This document shows, one piece after another, positions 26,920-35,669 of a DNA stretch of 64,000 nucleotides. Source of the DNA: Truepera radiovictrix DSM 17093 (GTDB lineage: Bacteria > Deinococcota > Deinococci > Deinococcales > Trueperaceae); NCBI RefSeq assembly GCF_000092425.1, contig NC_014221.1:2981001-3045000 (forward strand), read 5' to 3'. How positions within the stretch are numbered: the stretch's first letter is position 1; the number at the start of each line of letters is the position of its first letter. A program made the position numbers and the translations under genes. The notes below the pieces were generated by a model, which worked only from the letters and a program-made list of their open reading frames with translations, was not told the origin of the DNA and did not search any database.

Positions 26920-28677
26920 TTACCGCCCCAGCGTAAAGACCATGGTCGCAGGGATGTTGTAGAGCCTCGGTCGAGACTGGTTGCGCTCGACGGCGTTAAA
27001 GGCACGCTCGGCAGCGGTACGCAAACGGCCTGAGCGGTCCCAGCGGGCAATCTGCGCGTAGGGGAAGGCATTAAACAGGTTGACCGTGCCGTACGAACCG
27101 CTACCGCAGATGTTGCCGGCCATGCCACCACTGGTGTTCCTAAGTCCTCGGTGCGCCATACCGTTGGCCACGCGCTGCATAAAGGTGTTGCTGAACACCC
27201 CCTGCGTCGCCAGGTCCGCCATCGCCTGCGTCGTCAGCCGCACGTACACCATCGGCTGGCAGCCGTTGCTCGCTCGCCCCGACAGCTGCACCCGGTGGTC
27301 CCAGATGTACCCCGTCCCCGACGGCGTGTTGACGCTGCGCATGTTGTTCTCCACAATCCGCGCCATCCGCCGCGCCTCGGCCGTGTAGCCGCTGTCGCCC
27401 GTCAGCTTCCCCATGTAGTGGTGGTAGCGGATCCACTGCACGTACGGGTGCATCAGGTTGCGCGTCAAAAACGGAAAGCCCGAACGCACCCCCTTGCGCC
27501 GACGCCACTTGGCCTCGAAGTCGTTGCGCAGGTAGTTCGTCCAGAAGTTCGCGCTGCTGTTAAAGCCCGCCTGCCGCAGCGTGTAGGCTGCCGCCGCTAC
27601 CACTGAGTGCGTCAGGATCTCCTCCATCTCATGGGTGTCGCGACCCACGTGCTGTCGCCCACCAGGGTCTGGGTTTCGCATCAAGTACCGCCAGTTGCGG
27701 AAGCCGTCGCCGGTGGTGTCGCGCAGCGTCCCCCGCATCCGGTTCATCACCGTGTCGATCTGCTGCACCAAACGCCGGTCCCCCGTCGTCCGGTACGCCA
27801 GGATCAGGCTCGTTAGGTAGTGGTTCATGTTCCGGCCGTAGACGTTAAGGTCACCCGAGGCGGCCATCCGCATGGGGTCGAGCGCTGCTTGACCACTTGC
27901 ATAGTTGGGGTTGTTGATGGTCGACAGCAGCCGGTCGTGCCAGACGCGCTGGCTGCTGCTGACGTTGCTGCTAGGGGCGGTGCTGCCGCTGCTGCTGCCA
28001 GCGCCGCTGCCGCCGCTCGTCTCATAGGTGACGTACAGCGTCGGGGCGATCCGCGTCCCCCACCCGTCGACCGCACGCGCCGTGCGCACCGCCCGGTTGT
28101 CCCCCGTAAACACCAGCACCAGCGCGTTGCCGCTGCGCCACCCGCTGCGGTTGACCACCTGCTGGATCACCCGCGACAGGTCGTTTGTCTCCGCTACCTG
28201 CCCCGCACGCCACGCCCCGGGCTGCCACGACACCGACGCCGAGGTCAGGTTGCGCGAGCTGATGTTGCGGTTGGCGTTGGTAAACTGCGGCGCCGAGTTC
28301 ACATCCTGCGCCCGCACGGTGATGGTGGTGCTGCCCGAGTCGGAGGTGTGGGGCATAAAGCGCACGAACGCGTTGGTGATCCTGGCCCCCTGGGGGATGG
28401 TGACGTTGGTAAAACGCAACCCTACCGTGTCGCGCGAGAAGGTCAGGGTGTTGCGGGCGCTGCCCGTGGTCATGGCGCCCGAACGGGTTTCGGCGCGGTC
28501 GTCGGCACCGCTGCGGATCCAGGTGCGCAACGTCTGCCGCGAAGTGGTCTCCAGGTCGACCTCGGGGCGTTCGATGCCGCTGCTGCAGGCGGCCAAAAGG
28601 AGGGCGACGGCGACCGGCATAAACGACCGGAGCGACCGTCGCACCACGGCTCGTGAGGGGTTCGGCTTGTGTTCCAA
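26920..28677 (-). CDS. Lipoprotein with DNRLRE-type beta domain and helical enzyme-like domain
   Basis: 585 residues. A lipobox 'ALLLAAC-SSG' near residue 31 marks it as an exported lipoprotein. Residues about 45-220 match the DNRLRE/disaggregatase-like beta-sandwich ('TFSRDTVGLRF', 'SWQPGAWRAG', 'DLSRVIQQVVNRSGW', 'NALVLVFTGDN'). A Ser/Gly linker follows. Residues 240-585 are predicted all-helical, in the style of (alpha/alpha) toroid polysaccharide lyases or hydrolases, with candidate residues in 'YGRNMNHYLT', 'RDTHEMEEILTHS' and 'WIRYHHYMG'. The enzyme class is inferred. Start at TTG 28677 after GGAGAGGAAG; the longer upstream frame is non-coding. Confidence 0.78.
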   Translation of the reverse strand: MEHKPNPSRAVVRRSLRSFMPVAVALLLAACSSGIERPEVDLETTSRQTLRTWIRSGADDRAETRSGAMTTGSARNTLTFSRDTVGLRFTNVTIPQGARITNAFVRFMPHTSDSGSTTITVRAQDVNSAPQFTNANRNISSRNLTSASVSWQPGAWRAGQVAETNDLSRVIQQVVNRSGWRSGNALVLVFTGDNRAVRTARAVDGWGTRIAPTLYVTYETSGGSGAGSSSGSTAPSSNVSSSQRVWHDRLLSTINNPNYASGQAALDPMRMAASGDLNVYGRNMNHYLTSLILAYRTTGDRRLVQQIDTVMNRMRGTLRDTTGDGFRNWRYLMRNPDPGGRQHVGRDTHEMEEILTHSVVAAAAYTLRQAGFNSSANFWTNYLRNDFEAKWRRRKGVRSGFPFLTRNLMHPYVQWIRYHHYMGKLTGDSGYTAEARRMARIVENNMRSVNTPSGTGYIWDHRVQLSGRASNGCQPMVYVRLTTQAMADLATQGVFSNTFMQRVANGMAHRGLRNTSGGMAGNICGSGSYGTVNLFNAFPYAQIARWDRSGRLRTAAERAFNAVERNQSRPRLYNIPATMVFTLGR

Positions 28678-29148
28678 CTCTCGCTTCCTCTCCGCTGCCC
28701 AGCTTCGTGGAATCTGACCGGATAAGCCGCTCCGGCCAGGCGTATGCAGCGGCCGCCCGGTCCCGCCGTCGGGGGGAGCACGCTGCGCTAAAATAGGCCA
28801 CGCTGGCGTGGCTTGACTGAGGGGAGGCCACCCGCTCAGCGGTTGCAAACTTATCCTGGACTACTATTAAGATTGTTAAGCCTTTCTGTGCGCTTTATGA
28901 GACTAGGCACAAGGAAGCTTTACTCAGACGCCCCTTCGTTAGCGTTCACGACTTTGTGAAGGTTCTCATATTGGGATGGTGCAGCAGCGGCTTGGAGCGG
29001 ACTTGGGGGGTAGTGACCAGTCTGCGCTCCAGCGGGACGGCGACCCAAAAACGCGTCGTTCTCCCTACCGCAGCCTTTTCCGAGCCACAACCCGCCCCTA
29101 GCCTCGACCTCGTGGAGGGCGCTTAAGCGCCAGAGCGCAGGTGACCGC
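28678..29148. promoter_or_regulatory. Divergent intergenic region
   Basis: Contains an unusually AT-rich patch at about 28855-28890. On the minus strand it offers TTAACA followed after 18 bp by GATAAG as a possible promoter for the lipoprotein gene. Otherwise no gene is seen. Confidence 0.35.
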
Positions 29149-29190
29149 GCCATGAGACACAGGCCATAAGACACGCGCCATGAGGCAACG
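29149..29190. repeat. Three 14-bp tandem repeats made of heptads
   Basis: GCCATGAGACACAG, GCCATAAGACACGC and GCCATGAGGCAACG in direct succession. On the other strand the phasing is RTGKC-type heptads like those at 7798-7849. Located 65 bp before the Rrf2 regulator gene. Confidence 0.65.
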
Positions 29191-29254
29191 GTCACGTCGT
29201 CTCCGTCGGCTCAGGCGGAGGGGGGTGCGCGACGCGGTATACTGGGTTCTACGC

Positions 29255-29722
29255 ATGCGCCTCTCGACAACGGACATCTATGCGTTTCAAGCGCTCGGCT
29301 TTCTCGGAACGCAGCCGCCGGGCCGCTGGGTCGGCAGCGACACCATCAGCGAGGCGACGGGGGTCGCGCGCCCCTACCTCGTGCGCATCCTCGCGCAGCT
29401 CACGGCAAAGGGGATCATCGTCTCCAAAAAGGGCGCGGGGGGTGGCTACGCGCTCGTCCGCGAGGCGCACCTCATCAACCTCCGCGACGTCATGCGCGCC
29501 ATCGACGGCCCCGTCGCGCCGCTCTCGTGCGTCTCGCTCAACTGGCACGTCCCCTGCGTCGAGGAGGCGCGCTGTCACGCGCGCAGCGCCGTCTGGGAGA
29601 GGGTGCGCGACGCGCTCCTCACGGCGCTCTCCGAGGTCAGCGTCGCCGACCTCGCCGCCGACTTCGAGCAAGGGGTGACGTACAGCCCCTGTTTGGGGCA
29701 CCTGCTGCGACCGAACGCCTAG
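29255..29722 (+). CDS. Rrf2-family transcriptional regulator with three cysteines
   Basis: 155 residues. Winged helix-turn-helix with '[18 protein letters not shown]' (recognition helix) and wing '[15 protein letters not shown]'. Three cysteines near residues 91, 100 and 106 are spaced C-x8-C-x5-C ('[17 protein letters not shown]'), close to the cluster ligands of IscR, NsrR and RirA, so a redox, iron or NO sensor is likely. TATACT lies at 29238-29243, 11 nt before ATG 29255. The longer frame upstream runs through that box and is rejected. Target genes unknown; nearest is the oxidoreductase downstream. Confidence 0.88.
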   Translation: MRLSTTDIYAFQALGFLGTQPPGRWVGSDTISEATGVARPYLVRILAQLTAKGIIVSKKGAGGGYALVREAHLINLRDVMRAIDGPVAPLSCVSLNWHVPCVEEARCHARSAVWERVRDALLTALSEVSVADLAADFEQGVTYSPCLGHLLRPNA

Positions 29723-29785
29723 CTTTTAGCAGCGCCACGCCAGGGGTTCGTAGGCTGCACCGCCCCCTCCGGTCCGGCGGCGGCT

Positions 29786-29791
29786 TAGGCT
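29786..29791 (+). promoter_or_regulatory. -10 box at the quinone reductase start
   Basis: TAGGCT, 7 nt before ATG 29799, no ribosome site between: leaderless pattern. Confidence 0.5.
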
Positions 29792-29798
29792 AGGGCCC

Positions 29799-30812
29799 AT
29801 GACCCACGCTCCAGCCAAAGGCAGCCCGATGCGCGCGGTGCAGATCCGGCGTACCGGCGGACCCGACGTTTTGGAACTCACCGAGCTCCCCGTGCCCGAG
29901 CCGCGCTCCGGCGAGGTGCTCCTTAAAGTCGAAGCGGCCGGCGTCAACTTCGCCGACATCATGGTGGTCGCGGGGACCTACCTGACGCCCACCCAAACCC
30001 CGCTGGTGCCGGGGCTCGAGGTCGCCGGTCGGGTCGTCGCCCTCGGCCCGGACGTCCAAGGGGTCGCGGTGGGTAGGCGCGTCGCCGCGCTCGTCGGCCG
30101 GGGCGGCTTCGCCGAGTTCGTCCGCGCCCCCGCGGCGTCGCTCGTACCGGTGCCGGAGGCGTGGAGCGCAAAGGAGGCGGCCGCCTTCCCGGTCTCCTTC
30201 TTTACCGCCTACGGCGCCCTCAAGGCGCTCGGGCGCGCCCAGGCGGGCGAGCGGGTGCTCGTTCAGGCGGCGGGCGGCGCGCTCGGCACGGCCACGGTGC
30301 AGCTCGCCAAAGCGCTCGGTTTGGAGGTCATCGGGGCAGCCTCGAGCGACCAGAAGCTAGAGCTCGCCCGCCGCTTAGGGGCCGACCACACCGTGCTCGC
30401 CGAGCGGGACGCGCCCTTCGAGCGGGTGCTCGCAGGGGTCCGAGAGGCCACCGGCGGGCGCGGCGTCGACCTCATCTGCGAGATCACGGGCGGCGAGGAC
30501 TTCGAGCGCAACCTCGAGCTGCTCGCCCCCTACGGGCGGATCCTGGTGATCGGCGCGGCGAGCGGCCGGATGCCGACGCTCAACCCCTTGCGGCTTATGT
30601 ACAAGAACCAAGCGGTCATCGGGGTGTGGCTGAGCGAGCTCGCCAAAGACGCGGCGGTGATGGGTGAGGCGAGCGCCTTTTTGGGCGACCTGCTCGCCGC
30701 GGGCAGAGTGAAGCCGGTCGTCGGCCGCACCTTCCCCCTGGAGGCGGCCGCGGACGCGTTTCGCTGGATCCAAAGCCGCCACAACCAGGGCAAGGTCCTC
30801 CTCAAACCCTGA
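29799..30812 (+). CDS. Zinc-free NADPH:quinone reductase-like MDR oxidoreductase
   Basis: 337 residues of the medium-chain dehydrogenase/reductase fold. N-terminal GroES-like domain 'MRAVQIRRTGGPDVLELTEL', quinone-reductase motif 'GVNFADIMVVAGTY', then the NADPH fold 'VLVQAAGGALGTATVQLAKA' near residue 150. No zinc-binding Cys/His set is visible, which fits the QOR group that reduces quinones or enones. Start ATG 29799 is supported by the -10 spacing; ATG 29829 would fit the family length equally. Confidence 0.88.
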   Translation: MTHAPAKGSPMRAVQIRRTGGPDVLELTELPVPEPRSGEVLLKVEAAGVNFADIMVVAGTYLTPTQTPLVPGLEVAGRVVALGPDVQGVAVGRRVAALVGRGGFAEFVRAPAASLVPVPEAWSAKEAAAFPVSFFTAYGALKALGRAQAGERVLVQAAGGALGTATVQLAKALGLEVIGAASSDQKLELARRLGADHTVLAERDAPFERVLAGVREATGGRGVDLICEITGGEDFERNLELLAPYGRILVIGAASGRMPTLNPLRLMYKNQAVIGVWLSELAKDAAVMGEASAFLGDLLAAGRVKPVVGRTFPLEAAADAFRWIQSRHNQGKVLLKP

Positions 30813-30855
30813 GGCCTCGCGTCACGCACGCACCCTCCGCCGCACCGCCAGATGA

Positions 30856-30861
30856 TAGGCT
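30856..30861 (+). promoter_or_regulatory. -10 box at the amidotransferase start
   Basis: TAGGCT, 6 nt before ATG 30868; leaderless pattern. Confidence 0.5.
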
Positions 30862-30867
30862 ACACGG

Positions 30868-31650
30868 ATGAGCCGCCCCCGCATCCTCCTCAGCACGTCG
30901 TCGTTTTTTCGGACCGTCGGGCTCCGCCGCACGGATGCGCTCATCGGCCAGAACTACGCCGAGGCCGTCGCGCGCGTCGGCGGGCTGCCGCTGCTGGCCC
31001 CCAACCTCACCCCCGACCTCGCCGAGGCGTACCTCGAGGGGGCTGACGGGCTGATCCTCACGGGTGGCGTCGACGTCGACCCGGAGCTCTACGGCGCCGA
31101 CCCGCACCCCATGCTCGGCCTCGTCGACCGGGCTCGGGACCTCTTCGAGGGGGCGCTCTACAAGGCGGCGCGCGCGCGCGGCGTACCGGTTTTGGGGATC
31201 TGCCGGGGGCATCAGCTGATTAACGTCGTCGAGGGCGGCACGTTGCACCAACACCTCCCGGCGCTGCCGGGCACTTTGCAGCACGAACAGCTCGAGCTGG
31301 GCGGCGCGCCCTCGCACCGGATCCGGCTCGAGCCCGGAAGTGCGCTCGCGGCCGCTTTCGGCGCCGAGACGGTGCGCTGCAACTCCTACCACCACCAGGC
31401 CGTCGACCGCCTCGGGGCGGGGCTGCGCGCGGTCGCCTGGAGCGGCGACGGCGTCGTCGAGGCCTTGGAGAGCGCGTCGGGTTCCTTTGTCCTCGGGGTG
31501 CAGTGGCACCCGGAGATGAGCTTCGAAGCCTTCCCGGAGCACCTAGCGCCCTTCGAGGTCTTTATGGCGGCCGTCGCGCGCACCCGCTCGGACGCCTTCG
31601 CACCCCAGCCCAGCGCGTCCGAGCCGGACGCCGCGCACCTCACCTCGTAA
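30868..31650 (+). CDS. puuD: Class I glutamine amidotransferase-like peptidase C26 (PuuD-like)
   Basis: 260 residues. Nucleophile elbow 'VLGICRGHQLINVVEGG' near residue 112 and catalytic His/Glu in 'GVQWHPEMS' near 212. 'ADGLILTGGVDVDPELYG' is typical of gamma-glutamyl-GABA hydrolase (PuuD), which cuts gamma-glutamyl amide bonds. The exact substrate is uncertain; no puu operon genes are nearby. Downstream lie a small acidic gene and tyrA, possibly in the same transcript. Confidence 0.88.
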   Translation: MSRPRILLSTSSFFRTVGLRRTDALIGQNYAEAVARVGGLPLLAPNLTPDLAEAYLEGADGLILTGGVDVDPELYGADPHPMLGLVDRARDLFEGALYKAARARGVPVLGICRGHQLINVVEGGTLHQHLPALPGTLQHEQLELGGAPSHRIRLEPGSALAAAFGAETVRCNSYHHQAVDRLGAGLRAVAWSGDGVVEALESASGSFVLGVQWHPEMSFEAFPEHLAPFEVFMAAVARTRSDAFAPQPSASEPDAAHLTS

Positions 31651-31665
31651 CCCTTGGGAGGCCCT

Positions 31666-31824
31666 ATGGACACCGACTACAAGCGCGACGACGTCGACAC
31701 CGAACAGGACGCCGAGCACGACGAAATCTTGGGCGAAGAGGACATGGAGCTCTTCGAGGAGGAGCTCGACGAACTGCGCGAGCTCGACGAGCTCGACGAC
31801 GACCCGACCGAGGGGGAGCTCTAA
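31666..31824 (+). CDS. Small highly acidic protein
   Basis: A 52-residue gene. About half its residues are Asp or Glu, with patches such as 'LFEEELDELRELDELDDD' near the C-terminus, probably helical. ATG 31666 has a clear ribosome site (GGGAGG, 31656-31661). It fits between puuD (15 nt) and tyrA (6 nt), so it is surely translated if the operon is. No family recognised; acidic mini-proteins often bind a partner's basic surface. Confidence 0.75.
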   Translation: MDTDYKRDDVDTEQDAEHDEILGEEDMELFEEELDELRELDELDDDPTEGEL

Positions 31825-31830
31825 CGCCCC

Positions 31831-32919
31831 GTGCGGCCGAAGGCGCTCTTCGGCACCGTCGTGGTCGCCGGGGTCGGGCTGATCGGCGGGTCGGTCGGCC
31901 TGGGTACGCGGCAGCGCTTTTTGGCCGAGCGCGTCGTCGGCTTTGACCAAGACCCGGCGGTGCTCGAGGCCGCGCGCGGCATGGGGGTCATCGACGACGC
32001 GCAGCTCCACCCCGGCCCCTGGTTGCGGGAGGCCGAGCTGGTCGTGCTCGCCTCCCCCGCGCGCGCGCTCGTCCCCCTGGCGCGGAGCCTCGAGCCCTTT
32101 TTGGGCCCCCAAACGCTCCTGACCGACGTCGGCAGCATCAAAGCCGAGGTCTGCCGCGAGCTCGCGCATCTGCCCTTCGTCGGGGGGCACCCGATGGCGG
32201 GGAGCGAGCGCGTCGGGGTGCAGCACGCCGACGCCGCGCTCCTCGAAAACGCCGTCTGGGTGCTGACGCCAGACGAGACCACCGACCCGGCGGCGCTCGG
32301 GACCGTGCGGCGCTTCGTCGAGCAGCTGGGGGCGCGGCCGCTCGAGACCACCCCCGAACAGCACGACCGCCTGGTCGCCGCCGTCAGCCACCTCCCCTTT
32401 TTAACCGCGGTGGCGCTCACCGAACTCGTCGCGCAAAGCGGCGACCGCGACCTCATGATGCTGCTCGCCGCCGGCGGCTTTCGCGACCTGACGCGGGTCG
32501 CCTCGGGGAGCCCGCGGATGAGCCGCGACATGGTGGTCGGCAACCGCGAGGCGCTGCGGGGGGCGCTCGCGGCGTTTCGCGCCCACTTGGGCGAGCTCGA
32601 GGCGCTCCTGGAGGACCCCGAGGCGATGCTCGGGCGCGCCGAAGCCGCCAAACGCACCCGCGACGCGCTCCCCATCGTGCGCCGGAGCCTTCTGCCGGCG
32701 CGCTTCGAGGTCGTGATCGCGGTGCCCGACCGCCCCGGTGAGCTCGCCCGCATCACCCGCGCCCTGGGCGAGGCGGGGGTCAACATCAAAGACATCGAGG
32801 TCTTAAGCATCCGCGAGGCGGGCGGCGCGGTGCGGCTCGCCTTCGACCACGAGGAGGGGCTGCGCACCGGCACGCGGGCGCTGCAGGCGGCCGGCTACGA
32901 GGTGCGGGGGCGGGGCTGA
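31831..32919 (+). CDS. tyrA: Prephenate dehydrogenase with C-terminal ACT domain
   Basis: 362 residues. NAD-binding fold 'VVVAGVGLIGGSVGLG' at residue 11, 'DVGSIKAEV' and 'FVGGHPMAGSERVGVQHAD' are typical of TyrA, which oxidises prephenate to 4-hydroxyphenylpyruvate for tyrosine. An ACT domain (about 290-358, 'VPDRPGELARITRALGEAG') likely gives tyrosine feedback. GTG start 6 nt after the acidic mini-gene stop. Confidence 0.94.
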   Translation: MRPKALFGTVVVAGVGLIGGSVGLGTRQRFLAERVVGFDQDPAVLEAARGMGVIDDAQLHPGPWLREAELVVLASPARALVPLARSLEPFLGPQTLLTDVGSIKAEVCRELAHLPFVGGHPMAGSERVGVQHADAALLENAVWVLTPDETTDPAALGTVRRFVEQLGARPLETTPEQHDRLVAAVSHLPFLTAVALTELVAQSGDRDLMMLLAAGGFRDLTRVASGSPRMSRDMVVGNREALRGALAAFRAHLGELEALLEDPEAMLGRAEAAKRTRDALPIVRRSLLPARFEVVIAVPDRPGELARITRALGEAGVNIKDIEVLSIREAGGAVRLAFDHEEGLRTGTRALQAAGYEVRGRG

Positions 32920-32920
32920 G

Positions 32921-33166
32921 GTGCCCCGCGACGCGCTCTTCGACGCCGCCGTCAACCGGGCGCACACCTACGCCGCGCGGCTCGGGCTGCTAGGGGCCCC
33001 TGAACGGCTCAGGGCGGGGCTCGAGCTCTGGTACCTCAAGACCCGCTTCGCCTACCGCGTCCCCTTTGACGACGTTCTCGACGCCCTGGCGCGCCACCCC
33101 GCAGCGGAGGGCCGCTACGCGTGGGTCGGCGGGCGCGCGGGGGGGTGGCGGCGGGTCGACGCGTAG
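32921..33166 (+). CDS. Small unknown protein after tyrA
   Basis: 81 residues, GTG start 1 nt after the tyrA stop. Basic and helical at the start ('VNRAHTYAARLGLLGAPERL'), then 'ELWYLKTRFAYRVPFDDVLD'. No signal peptide or recognised domain. Tight spacing and codon use like its neighbours support a real gene, co-translated with tyrA. Confidence 0.6.
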   Translation: MPRDALFDAAVNRAHTYAARLGLLGAPERLRAGLELWYLKTRFAYRVPFDDVLDALARHPAAEGRYAWVGGRAGGWRRVDA

Positions 33167-33256
33167 TCGCGCGGCCCCCCACGCCCCGCGTTCTCGAAGC
33201 GGACGCTTGGACGCGTGTCGGCTGGGGCCCGCCCATAGGGGGCAGGGTTCAGTACC

Positions 33257-34267
33257 ATGAGGGCCATGACCCACCCGGCGCCCGCAGCCCCCACGACGCT
33301 CACCGACCGCTACGGCCGCGTCGTACGCGACTTGAGAGTCAGCGTGACGCCGCGGTGCAACTTCCGCTGCACCTACTGCGACCCTCTGGGCCTCGGGCAC
33401 GCCGACCCGGTGGGCACGCTCAGCGTGCAGGACGTCGCGCACGTGCTCGAGGCGGCCGTGGGGCTCGGGATGCGCTCGGTGCGCTTTACGGGTGGCGAAC
33501 CGCTCCTGCGCCGCGAGCTCCCCGAGATGATCGCCTGCGCCAAACGCCTCGGGGTCGAAGACGTCGCCATCACCACCAACGCCACGCTCTTGGAGCGCCG
33601 CTTGGACGCGCTCTTAGCAGCGGGGTTGGACCGCGTCAACATCTCGCTCGACGCCGTTTCGCCCGCGGTCTTTAGACGCGCCACGGGTGGGGGGAACCCC
33701 GACCCCGTGTGGCGGGGCGTCACGCTGCTCCTCGAGCGGGGGCTGCACCCCGTCAAACTCAACGCCGTGGTGATGCGGGGGATCAACGACGGCGAGATCG
33801 CCAAGCTCGCCGAGCTGAGCCGTGAGCGGCCGCTACACGTGCGCTTTATCGAGTACATGCACCTCAACAACGCCGCACCCGGGGCCTACCGCAGCGCTTT
33901 TATGCCGGGCGCAGCGGTTCGGGAGGTCGTCGAGCGGGCCTTCGGTCCCCTCGAGCCCGTCCCCACCGACCCGAGCGCCCCCGCCCGCCTCTACCGGGTC
34001 CCCTCGTGGGCCGGCGCGATAGGGTTTATCAACCCCGTCTCCGAGCCCTTCTGCGGCGCCTGCAGCCGGATGCGGCTCACCAGCGACGCCAAGCTGCGGC
34101 CCTGTCTGCTCAACGACCGCGAGTTCGACGTGCGGCCAGCGCTCCTCTCCCCCGAGCCCGTCCCGGCCCTGCAGGAGGCCTTTCTGGTGGCGGCCCACCG
34201 CAAGGTCGCTTCGGGCGTGACCGCGCCGACCGAGCGGCGCCGGACGATGGTGGCTATCGGGGGGTAG
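33257..34267 (+). CDS. moaA: GTP 3',8-cyclase MoaA
   Basis: 336 residues. Radical-SAM cluster 'CNFRCTYC' near residue 35, 'RFTGGEPLLRREL' (SAM GGE motif), and the C-terminal second cluster 'FCGACSRMRLTSDAKLRPCL'. It ends in the essential Gly-Gly. First step of molybdenum cofactor synthesis. ATG 33257 chosen; ATG 33266 is nearly as good. The rest of the moa genes are not in the window. Confidence 0.95.
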   Translation: MRAMTHPAPAAPTTLTDRYGRVVRDLRVSVTPRCNFRCTYCDPLGLGHADPVGTLSVQDVAHVLEAAVGLGMRSVRFTGGEPLLRRELPEMIACAKRLGVEDVAITTNATLLERRLDALLAAGLDRVNISLDAVSPAVFRRATGGGNPDPVWRGVTLLLERGLHPVKLNAVVMRGINDGEIAKLAELSRERPLHVRFIEYMHLNNAAPGAYRSAFMPGAAVREVVERAFGPLEPVPTDPSAPARLYRVPSWAGAIGFINPVSEPFCGACSRMRLTSDAKLRPCLLNDREFDVRPALLSPEPVPALQEAFLVAAHRKVASGVTAPTERRRTMVAIGG

Positions 34268-34280
34268 CGCACGCAGCCCC

Positions 34281-35165
34281 CTAGAGAGACGGCACGAGGT
34301 CGAACACGGCGAGCTCGGCGGGGCAGTTAAAGCGCACCGGCAGCAGGCTCACCCCGAGACCGCGCGACACGTAGACCTTGTCGGGTTGCCGCACCCACCC
34401 CTCGGCGTAGCGGTTGCCGAAGCGCGAGGAGGTGTAGAGCGCCCCTATGACGGGCAGCCTCACCTGGCCGCCGTGGGTGTGGCCGATGAGCGTCAAGTCG
34501 ACGCTAAAGGGCATCTCGGGTAGGTAGTCGGGTTGGTGGCACAAAAGCACGCTCGCGGCGCCCGGCGGCAGGTCCTGCAAGGCCGCCTCGAGGCTCGGCG
34601 CGCCCGTCCCGTAGTCGTCGACGCCGGCGAGGTAGAGGTCATCGCGGAGGCTGACGCCGCGGTTGACAAGGAGCGGGATGCCGGCCGCGGCGAGGGCCGC
34701 CTCGAGCGTCGGCAGGTCGCGGCGGAAGCGGACGCGGTCGTGGTTACCCAGGCACGCCCAGACCCCCAAGGGCGCCGACAACCCGGAGAGCGCCTCCACG
34801 AGGGGCTCTAGGGGACGCGTCAGCTCCTGGTCGACGATGTCGCCGGTGATAACGATCAGGTCGGCCCCCTCGGCTTGGGTCTGCGCGACCCAAGCTCGCA
34901 CCGACCCCTCGCGGATAAAGGGGCCGTAGTGCAGGTCCGAAAGCTGCGCCACCCTAAGGGGCGCGCGCAGCTTGGGGAGCTCGAGGAGGTGGTGCGTCAC
35001 GCGCGCGCGGTAGACCTCCCCCGCGACCGAACCGCCCAACCAGGAGAGCCCCACGGCGCCGAGCAGCGCGAGAAACTCGCGCCGCGAGAGGTGCGTAGAC
35101 GTGGGGACCCGTTGCGACTCGGCGGTTGGGGACCGGTTGCGAGAGGAACGTGCGGACGACGACAT
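34281..35165 (-). CDS. Tat-exported or membrane-bound metallophosphoesterase (YkuE/LpxG-like)
   Basis: 294 residues. A twin-arginine-like signal 'LSRREFLALLGAVGL' at about residues 26-40, followed by the calcineurin-type metal motifs 'DLHYG', 'GDIVD', 'LGNHDR' and 'GHTHGGQ'. Such enzymes hydrolyse phosphodiesters or phosphomonoesters, some acting on UDP-diacylglucosamine. TATGCT (minus strand, 35177-35172) is 6 nt before the ATG, again a leaderless pattern. Confidence 0.88.
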   Translation of the reverse strand: MSSSARSSRNRSPTAESQRVPTSTHLSRREFLALLGAVGLSWLGGSVAGEVYRARVTHHLLELPKLRAPLRVAQLSDLHYGPFIREGSVRAWVAQTQAEGADLIVITGDIVDQELTRPLEPLVEALSGLSAPLGVWACLGNHDRVRFRRDLPTLEAALAAAGIPLLVNRGVSLRDDLYLAGVDDYGTGAPSLEAALQDLPPGAASVLLCHQPDYLPEMPFSVDLTLIGHTHGGQVRLPVIGALYTSSRFGNRYAEGWVRQPDKVYVSRGLGVSLLPVRFNCPAELAVFDLVPSL

Positions 35166-35228
35166 CTGAGCAGCATACCGCGCCGCCCCCGTCCCGCTGC
35201 GCGCGGCCTACACACCGGCGACCGCGAC

Positions 35229-35609
35229 CTATGGCGTGGGTGTGGCGGTGAGCACCTCGCGCACCGTACGCTTAAAGCGCGGGAGGTCGAGAGGTTTGGC
35301 GAAGCAGGCGTAGACGCCGTGCTGCGCGAGCGCCTCTTCGGTGAGGGGGTGCGCGCTCACCACCAGCTTGGCAACGCCGCGTTGCGACCACACAGGACAC
35401 GTGTGGAGGCGGCGGAGGAGCTCGAGACCGTCCATCACCGGCATGTCGAGGTCGGTGATGAGCAGCTTGGTGTCGGGGTGGTGCTCGAGCTGCTTAAGCG
35501 CCGCCGCGCCGTGTTCGGCGAGCGTCACCGCGTAGCCTTCACGGCTCAGGACGCTCCGTAAGAGAAGCCGCGTGGTGGGGTGGTCGTCGACGACGAGGAT
35601 GGTTGCCAC
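35229..35609 (-). CDS. Single-domain response regulator (receiver only)
   Basis: 126 residues, a complete CheY-like receiver: acidic pair D9-D10 ('VVDDH'), phospho-acceptor Asp in 'LLITDLDMPVMDG' near residue 54, Ser in 'VVSAHP' and Lys in 'CFAKPLD'. No output domain. It could relay phosphate or bind a target. The nearest histidine kinase is the LOV kinase 2 kb away on the same strand, but a thiolase and another gene lie between. TAGACT (35622-35617) is 7 nt before the GTG start. Confidence 0.92.
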   Translation of the reverse strand: MATILVVDDHPTTRLLLRSVLSREGYAVTLAEHGAAALKQLEHHPDTKLLITDLDMPVMDGLELLRRLHTCPVWSQRGVAKLVVSAHPLTEEALAQHGVYACFAKPLDLPRFKRTVREVLTATPTP

Positions 35610-35669
35610 GGCACGGAGTCTACGGCGGCGCGTCTTACAAGGTTCTTACGGGGCGCTAACTAGCGGTCG

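Noticed and set aside
27820-28656. 278-codon plus-strand frame opposite the lipoprotein
   Set aside because: Lipobox, DNRLRE motifs and ribosome site are all on the minus strand; the plus frame is low-complexity.
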